Source: Aphelocoma coerulescens (Eukaryota; Chordata; Aves; Passeriformes; Corvidae). Taken from it: a stretch of 64,000 nucleotides of DNA. The notes under the pieces are model-generated. The model saw only the letters and a list, made by a program, of their open reading frames with translations. It was not told where the DNA came from and searched no databases. Within the stretch, counting starts at the first letter, position 1; each line of letters starts with the position of its first letter. The DNA is taken from positions 71,269,563 through 71,333,562 of the forward strand of contig NC_091013.1 in assembly GCF_041296385.1 (NCBI RefSeq). The letters run 5' to 3'. Positions 60,801 to 64,000 of this stretch are shown one piece after another. The position numbers and the translations under genes are program-made.

Positions 60801-61253
60801 ATCAAAATTTCTGTAATATCTCACACCTTACACTATAAGAACTGGGGACCAAATAGAAAAATGCACATTTAAACAAGCTGTTTCTTTAGACTAGTTTACT
60901 TCCCTAATAATTTTTAAATGCACAGTGATTTGAGGAAGGTAGTTGCTCAGTTAAATTCTATTATTACTGTTCTTTTATTTAAAATAGGTTCCTCTGATTT
61001 AGTTAAGTTTATCAGAAAACTGCTTTGTAAAACACACAAAAAAAAATACAGTAAGAAAGTTAAAATATAAGGTTGCAACTCTCATTAAAAAACTTTGCTT
61101 CTGAAAAAAGAGTTAACTAATATATATATTCTTGGTTACAAAAACTTCTGAAAATAACGGACATTCATTCACTTACTCTCTCATTAATGGCAATATTGTC
61201 CATGCACCTTCATGCCTGTTGATCTGATGAATAAGCAGAACTGTAGGCAATTC
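39699..61253 (-). CDS. B3GLCT: B3GLCT, beta-1,3-glucosyltransferase (partial gene, exons 5-15)
   Basis: Eleven minus-strand exons join in frame to 412 residues ending in a stop. The product matches B3GLCT (GT31 family), a soluble ER-lumen enzyme that adds glucose beta-1,3 to O-linked fucose on thrombospondin type 1 repeats, after POFUT2. Visible marks are [10 protein letters not shown] in an N-terminal region, VKQTWE, a DDD metal/nucleotide-sugar motif in [33 protein letters not shown] and a C-terminal REDL resembling KDEL-type retrieval signals. Asn-Ser-Ser and Asn-His-Thr are possible N-glycosylation sites. All ten introns seen have GT and AG ends and every phase closes, so the gene looks intact. 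The first roughly 90 residues (signal peptide, exons 1-4), the promoter and the 5' UTR are not in the window. Human loss of function causes Peters plus syndrome. Exon numbering follows the human gene from memory. Confidence 0.95.
39867..43063 (-). other. B3GLCT: B3GLCT intron 14
   Basis: About 3.2 kb, donor GTCAGA and acceptor TTCCATCTTAG in gene orientation. AT-rich, a T12-13 run near 41120. No nested exon recognised. Confidence 0.85.
43064..43208 (-). CDS. B3GLCT: B3GLCT exon 14
   Basis: The exon is 145 nt: one base of Gly, then 48 codons [40 protein letters not shown] and THSPLFHQ, ending in phase 0 before GTCAGA. The acceptor is TTTAAATTCAG. APDDM contains the acidic pair expected to act in catalysis in GT31 enzymes (family inference). 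This was the first segment that identified the gene. Confidence 0.97.
43209..43731 (-). other. B3GLCT: B3GLCT intron 13
   Basis: About 520 bp with nothing recognisable apart from the splice signals. Confidence 0.85.
43732..43851 (-). CDS. B3GLCT: B3GLCT exon 13
   Basis: The exon is 120 nt. One base finishes the Ser codon, 39 codons run [20 protein letters not shown] then [19 protein letters not shown], and two bases of a Gly codon precede GTAATT. The acceptor is CATATTATAG. The glycine-rich [20 protein letters not shown] block is nearly invariant in the family and lies by the active site. Confidence 0.97.
43852..44779 (-). other. B3GLCT: B3GLCT intron 12
   Basis: About 930 bp. It contains a 33-nt segment at 44453-44485 flanked by usable splice signals that would be in frame between exons 12 and 13 (see findings). 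Confidence 0.8.
44780..44879 (-). CDS. B3GLCT: B3GLCT exon 12 (DDD motif)
   Basis: The exon is 100 nt and encodes [18 protein letters not shown] followed by [14 protein letters not shown]. The triple Asp is the DXD-type motif expected to bind the divalent metal and UDP-glucose. Asn-His-Thr is a possible N-glycosylation site. The exon starts with two bases of a split Gly codon after TTTTTCTTAG and ends with two bases of a split Ser codon before GTATAT. Confidence 0.96.
44880..46510 (-). other. B3GLCT: B3GLCT intron 11
   Basis: About 1.6 kb of AT-rich sequence. No element recognised. Confidence 0.85.
46511..46624 (-). CDS. B3GLCT: B3GLCT exon 11
   Basis: The exon is 114 nt. Two bases complete the Ile codon, 37 codons follow ([20 protein letters not shown], then [17 protein letters not shown]), and one base of Gly ends the exon before GTGAGA. 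The acceptor is TTCTTTTGCAG. The VKQTW and IPNTDRG motifs are family-typical of the beta-1,3-glycosyltransferase fold. Confidence 0.96.
46954..47093 (-). other. Exon-like open segment B inside B3GLCT intron 10
   Basis: After TCTGTTTCTTATTCAG, 140 nt read two bases plus 46 codons, [40 protein letters not shown] and SEFRAL, before GTTAGT. It has five cysteines. Its starting phase fits the end of segment A exactly (G plus AA gives Glu), so the two could splice together into a 75-residue, six-cysteine piece. Its phase-0 end does not fit B3GLCT exon 11. Confidence 0.3.
48915..49000 (-). other. Exon-like open segment A inside B3GLCT intron 10
   Basis: The acceptor TTTCCTCACAG and donor GTAAGT flank 86 nt that read one base, then 28 codons [20 protein letters not shown] and SFRELFLP, then one base. 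The composition is protein-like and free of stops in this frame. It cannot be inserted between B3GLCT exons 10 and 11 in that frame, because the phase differs. The family is unknown. It may be a nested gene, a decayed exon or chance. Confidence 0.3.
49976..50045 (-). CDS. B3GLCT: B3GLCT exon 10
   Basis: The exon is 70 nt: 23 codons in phase 0, [20 protein letters not shown] followed by GDR, plus one base of an Ile codon before GTAAGT. The acceptor is CATAG after a short pyrimidine run. VFVAVKTC(K/R)KFHGDR is a hallmark of the start of the C-terminal GT31 catalytic domain. The linker GEPVNKE is less conserved. Confidence 0.95.
50046..51037 (-). other. B3GLCT: B3GLCT intron 9
   Basis: About 1 kb, AT-rich, with an A-rich run near 50698-50711. 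Nothing else recognised. Confidence 0.85.
51038..51169 (-). CDS. B3GLCT: B3GLCT exon 9
   Basis: The exon is 132 nt, exactly 44 codons in phase 0. It starts [20 protein letters not shown] and ends [11 protein letters not shown] before GTAAGT. The acceptor is TTTTGGTAG. Three cysteines (CTDD, HCATT, PLC) match the conserved cysteine pattern. Between the first two cysteines the bird-type sequence reads [10 protein letters not shown], which appears a few residues longer than the human form I remember; alignment would be needed to confirm that. Confidence 0.95.
51170..53727 (-). other. B3GLCT: B3GLCT intron 8
   Basis: About 2.6 kb, AT-rich. It contains the TTATTC repeat at 52984-53008, flanked by an imperfect direct repeat of ATTTCAGGCCA. 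Confidence 0.85.
52984..53008. repeat. (TTATTC)n short tandem repeat
   Basis: Four units of TTATTC follow a C/T-rich lead of TTCTTCC type. Confidence 0.85.
53728..53791 (-). CDS. B3GLCT: B3GLCT exon 8
   Basis: The exon is 64 nt. One base completes the Lys codon begun in exon 7, then 21 codons read [20 protein letters not shown] and end with Glu before GTAAGC. The acceptor is TAATTGTATAG. The [10 protein letters not shown] motif is conserved in B3GLCT. Confidence 0.95.
53792..54639 (-). other. B3GLCT: B3GLCT intron 7
   Basis: About 850 bp containing a T18 run at 53971-53988. No transposon recognised around it. Confidence 0.85.
54640..54776 (-). CDS. B3GLCT: B3GLCT exon 7
   Basis: The exon is 137 nt, starts in phase 0 with [12 protein letters not shown] and ends SIPLVN plus two bases of a Lys codon before GTAAGA. 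It contains [20 protein letters not shown], almost identical to the human protein. The acceptor is TTCCTTTACAG. The segment belongs to the fringe-like N-terminal domain of the enzyme. No premature stop or indel is seen. Confidence 0.96.
55035..55275 (-). mobile_element. CR1 LINE 3' fragment
   Basis: On plus it begins at the reversed CR1 end (GAGTCATAGAATGGTTGAGG), followed by GATTATCTAGTCCAGTTCCC, CTGCTCAAGCAGGAGCACCC, AGCAGGTTGCACAGGACTCT and TCTGGGCAACCTGTTCCAGT. A weaker match (ATTCAGGAACTTC) extends it to about 55275. It is sense with B3GLCT and 5'-truncated. Confidence 0.92.
55593..55815 (-). mobile_element. CR1 LINE 3' fragment
   Basis: A second, separate CR1 tail starts at CAGAATCACAGAGGAGTTGA and contains GATTGGAAGGGACCTCTAGG, CCTGCTCAGGCAGGTCCAGC and a diverged AAAGTGTTGTCTGATGTTCA block. 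Having its own 3' end shows that it is a different insertion from the one at 55035. Confidence 0.87.
57266..57377 (-). CDS. B3GLCT: B3GLCT exon 6
   Basis: The exon is 112 nt: one base finishes a split codon, then 37 codons run [20 protein letters not shown] and on to [12 protein letters not shown]. The acceptor is a T-rich TTTTTTTAG and the donor is GTGAAA, the least consensus-like donor in the set. NSS is a possible N-glycosylation site. The segment matches the conserved [15 protein letters not shown] block of B3GLCT very closely. Translation reaches a stop just inside the following intron, which supports this boundary. Confidence 0.95.
58436..58500 (+). mobile_element. Possible avian ERV LTR fragment
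   Basis: TTTGGGCTGGGGTAGAATTA followed by ATTTTCTTTACAGTATC resembles the start of an abundant avian LTR family as I remember it (GGGCTGGGATAGAGTTAATTTTC type). Only a short stretch is recognisable, so the call and the strand are tentative. Confidence 0.35.
59387..59737 (+). mobile_element. LTR-like element with promoter and poly(A) motifs
   Basis: The block has the layout of a retroviral LTR in plus orientation: CCAATCACCCCCAAGGGG and GTCCAATTAGG (CCAAT-type), TCTATAAAAGAG (TATA) near 59575, AATAAATC (poly(A) signal) about 30 nt further on, a pyrimidine-rich CTCCTCCTCC stretch and a GC-richer tail around CACGGTGCTATACCGTAGG. No gag, pol or env sequence follows, so it would be a solo LTR of an endogenous retrovirus, antisense to B3GLCT. 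The ends are uncertain: TG at 59387 or 59426 and CA near 59737 are candidates, and no clean target-site duplication was found. Confidence 0.6.
60755..60771. repeat. Poly(A) run of 17
   Basis: Seventeen uninterrupted A on plus. The sequence to its left shows no element I recognise, so it is listed as a homopolymer only. Confidence 0.9.
61177..61253 (-). CDS. B3GLCT: B3GLCT exon 5
   Basis: This is the first B3GLCT exon found in the window, 77 nt, starting in phase 0 after a TTCTTAAAG acceptor and ending GA before GTAAGT. It encodes 25 residues beginning [10 protein letters not shown] and including [10 protein letters not shown]. The split Asp codon (GA plus C) is completed by the next exon. 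Similarity to the human ELPSVLLLHQ...GAWTILPL segment identifies it. The last residues before the junction (MRD) differ from the human form I recall (LPH), so the donor choice is slightly less certain than elsewhere. Confidence 0.88.
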
Positions 61254-64000
61254 CTTTAAGAAAAATAAAAAAATTCCCATTAAATTTGAATTATATATAC
61301 TTTCTTTCTAAGTATCAATTAATCTTTAAAAAATTATTCTGGAATGACTACTTAGTTTTCATTGTTTCTGACTGGCAAGTAGCACTGAAGAATAGATGAC
61401 TTAGGATGGTCTGAAATAAGGTGACCTGCAATTTAGGGATAGTGCCTCTTCCAACTCATAATTTCTTAATTGTCTTTTAGTTATAAAGCTAACAGACTTC
61501 AAGTTAAATGCTTTGCATAAGAACCCATGTAATCAATATACCATAGTAATCTCCTTGTTATACCATAAAATCCCATACTGTAAAGAAGTAATTAATGTAG
61601 GGTATTCTACAAAGGCTTCCATTGGACAGGCATGTTACACACAGCTTAAGTGAGAGTTCTATCACTCTTTACTTTGAGCTGAGCTTCGACCTGTCACACT
61701 AACATCATTACAAAACCCATGGATTTACACAAAAATCAAAATGAGGAGCCAGCATTTTCTTCTTCCTGAAAGATCAAAGAAGCTTTCCTACGAAGAAAAA
61801 TATTTCTCATAAATTCCTTTGCTCTTTTGTTACTTGAAACCTCTTTGATGTGGCAGATCCCAATGTCTAGCAGATAAGCTACCATTCTGGGGTAGTTTCC
61901 AAAAAAACACCATTTAAACACAGCTTTCTGATAAACTAAACTGCACAATTTGTAATACAGGCGAAAAGCTGGATACAGATACATCCCTTAATACACAGAG
62001 TACCTCACTCCATCAACGAGTCCAGTCCTCCACTGCAGCATCATTCTGCCTGGATGTGACACCAGCTAAGACAAGGGAGAGGTTCCCTGCTCACCTGACA
62101 GTCTGACAGGGGGTTACTGCCCACAGGAGCATGGGACTCAATACAGGATTCAGGGGAACAGCAGTTTAGGCTGGCACAAAACTTCACATGAGATGCTTAG
62201 GGAAGAGGAAAGGGTCAGGTGGTGGGTGGTTTAAGTCCAGCTGGAAATTAAGCACCAAAGAGCTGCTCACTCAATGCCCCTCTTTCCCCACCCTAGCTGA
62301 AACCAGGACTAGGAGAAAAAAACATTGGTAAGTACAGGGAAAAAAGGGAGCTGGTCACTTGTAACAAATTACTGGTCAGGACAATTGTCTGGCCATGCCC
62401 TGCACTGATCACTGCAGTCTGTCCTGTCCTTAAATCCCCCTTCTAACTCCTGGGCAGGAGGTTTTGTGTGTCTGTATTTGGAGACCTGTGTTCCCACAGC
62501 CAGAGAGGACCATGAGTCATAGGGGTGCACCTGTCTCTCCAGGCCCTAATCCTTTTCCACTTACAGCTTGCATATGCCAAACATTCCTGCTTGATGAATG
62601 CTTTTTGTGAATGATGGCATTAATATAAAATTCACATGTAAACACAAAAATAATTTATTTTCTAAGAAAAGCTCTAAGATAAAGTTTACACTATTTGCTG
62701 ACTCTGTCAAGTTTTCTTTAAATCCTTTTTAAGGGCAGTTAAGCACAGCACCTAAAAATACATAAAACCTCCAAATTTCATATGCTAAAGAAAACATCAC
62801 TACTGCTCTAAGGAATAACTGTATCTCCTAGTAGTGCATAAACCTTACACAAAAACAAAGATTTATGCTATTGGAATGGCCCAAATTGAAAAGAAACAAT
62901 GCCAAAACTCTAATTTGGAACAGGATATTCACCTGCATCTCAAAAATCAGCATTTCTGATTTATGGTTCCAGTTCAAGCCAACCTAACAAATATGTTTCT
63001 GCTTGTTTTCAATTTACTGAAAAACCAAAAGTTCAGAGTTTTTTTTGTGGAAGTGGCAAATCTTAGTCACAGTATGCTCAACATCTTGTATTTCACTAAA
63101 ATGTAAGAATGGTAAAATTTACTTTGGTATAGTTTTATTTTTATTGATTTTATTTACTTTATTTATATGCTTATTTTTGGCATAAGTTTATGGTAAAACC
63201 GTAAAATTATGTTTACTTCTGCGATGGCAGATAGGAAGATAAAAGAGCAGACCTTTATTTTTACCTGCAGTTACACTAGTATTTGCAGGCAGCCATGCAT
63301 TTCATGTACAGTAGGATCCAGACAAAGAAAAAAGTAGTTAATAATAATATACTCAGTGTCTCTATCACGCTGAAGGCTGAAACTGGATTAATTTTAGATA
63401 AAAACAGCATTTGCCCATGCAAAAGGAATGAAGTAAGTGACATAATCTAAGTAGCTGTACCACATGCTCAGTTATCTCCTCTTTAACAAAAAGCCAGCAA
63501 TTTCCTTTGTGCAGAGCAAAGGAGTGAGGATAAAGAGAAAGCACTCTCTCTTGAGCTAATTCAATACTTTTACAAGGTATCTTTTCTCTCTGACATTCTC
63601 ATAAACCTGCTCTCTTTCTCTACAACATAAAAATACATGTCTTGCATGATCCTTTCCTTCCACTCACTTCTACCCATGCATCAATTCTAATTTAATAAAG
63701 GAGATGCTTCAAACACTGTGCAGGTAAAACAGCCTCTTTAAAAAGTACAGGAAGATCTCTGTTGCTTTTCCTCTCTCATTTAATGTATTCTCACTTTGAA
63801 CCTAGTGGAACTGGGCTGACCTATTCATTTTATTTATTCTGTCTTCAGTACGAGGACAGAAAAAAAAAGCAAAATGTAGCTGGTGCCAGCTTTGAGGAGT
63901 GGAAGGGCACGTGCAGTCAAGGTAACAATATGTAACTTACACATTGTGTCTGTCTCATAAAACTCTCCTACAAATGCTTCCATGGCCTGTACTGCATTCA
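61254..64000 (-). other. B3GLCT: B3GLCT intron 4 (partial) to window edge
   Basis: No segment resembles the expected exon 4 (the stretch preceding ELPTVLL in the protein), so this is taken as part of intron 4. An 82-codon minus frame at 61736-61984 lacks splice support and is not recognised. A GC-richer block at about 62000-62560 includes an LTR-like piece. Confidence 0.65.
62230..62330 (-). mobile_element. Possible avian ERV LTR fragment
   Basis: GTCCAGCTGGAAATTAAGCA, CCAAAGAGCTGCTCACTCA and a C-rich run CCCCTCTTTCCCCACCC resemble the opposite-strand end of the same remembered avian LTR family as the piece at 58436. Similarity fades quickly on both sides. Confidence 0.4.

Larger units (their letters stand above)
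57378..61176 (-). other. B3GLCT: B3GLCT intron 5
   Basis: About 3.8 kb, the longest complete intron in the window. It holds two LTR-like pieces (58436-58500 and 59387-59737) and an A17 run at 60755-60771. Confidence 0.85.

Noticed and set aside
61736..61984. 82-codon minus frame upstream of B3GLCT exon 5, considered as exon 4
   Set aside because: It does not resemble the residues expected before ELPTVLL, ends in its own stop and lacks a phase-0 donor.

Overview
The window is vertebrate nuclear DNA, most likely from a bird. The evidence is AT-rich sequence with long introns, truncated CR1 LINE tails with CR1-type 3' ends, LTR fragments that resemble avian endogenous retroviruses, and one recognisable multi-exon gene. 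There is no bacterial-style gene packing, no CRISPR array and no operon. Almost all short open frames in the window are chance or low-complexity frames. The bird call rests on repeat type and on remembered family sequences; no search was run.

Right part (about 38.2-64 kb): the minus strand carries the 3' four-fifths of B3GLCT (B3GALTL), the beta-1,3-glucosyltransferase that extends O-fucose on thrombospondin type 1 repeats in the ER. I placed eleven coding exons by reading splice sites and checking that phases join. In gene order they are 61253-61177, 57377-57266, 54776-54640, 53791-53728, 51169-51038, 50045-49976, 46624-46511, 44879-44780, 43851-43732, 43208-43064 and 39866-39699. They join without a frameshift into 412 residues that end in the ER-retention-like tetrapeptide REDL. 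By comparison with the human protein (about 498 residues, from memory) these are exons 5-15. The signal peptide, the first roughly 90 residues, the promoter and exons 1-4 should lie to the right of position 64000. A long AT-rich 3' UTR probably ends at an AATAAA signal at 38229-38234.

Left part (1 to about 38.2 kb): this is the flank downstream of B3GLCT and I see no confident gene in it. In human the next gene on this side is RXFP2, but I recognise no RXFP2 exon here. The stretch holds microsatellites (a CCTTTT hexamer, a perfect ACTCC pentamer, a TA/TG tract, a GGCA/GGAA mosaic), three CR1 LINE tails, two short tandem duplications and AT-rich, TAATTA-bearing blocks that could be conserved regulatory DNA. 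A GC-richer segment at 34.6-35.3 kb has protein-like minus-strand frames broken by shifts and may be a decayed coding sequence.

Introns: intron 5 contains an LTR-like block with CCAAT, TATA and AATAAA elements in plus orientation, antisense to B3GLCT. Intron 6 holds two minus-strand CR1 tails. Intron 10 holds two exon-like open segments on the minus strand that are phase-compatible with each other but not with B3GLCT. That pair is the most interesting unexplained signal in the window.
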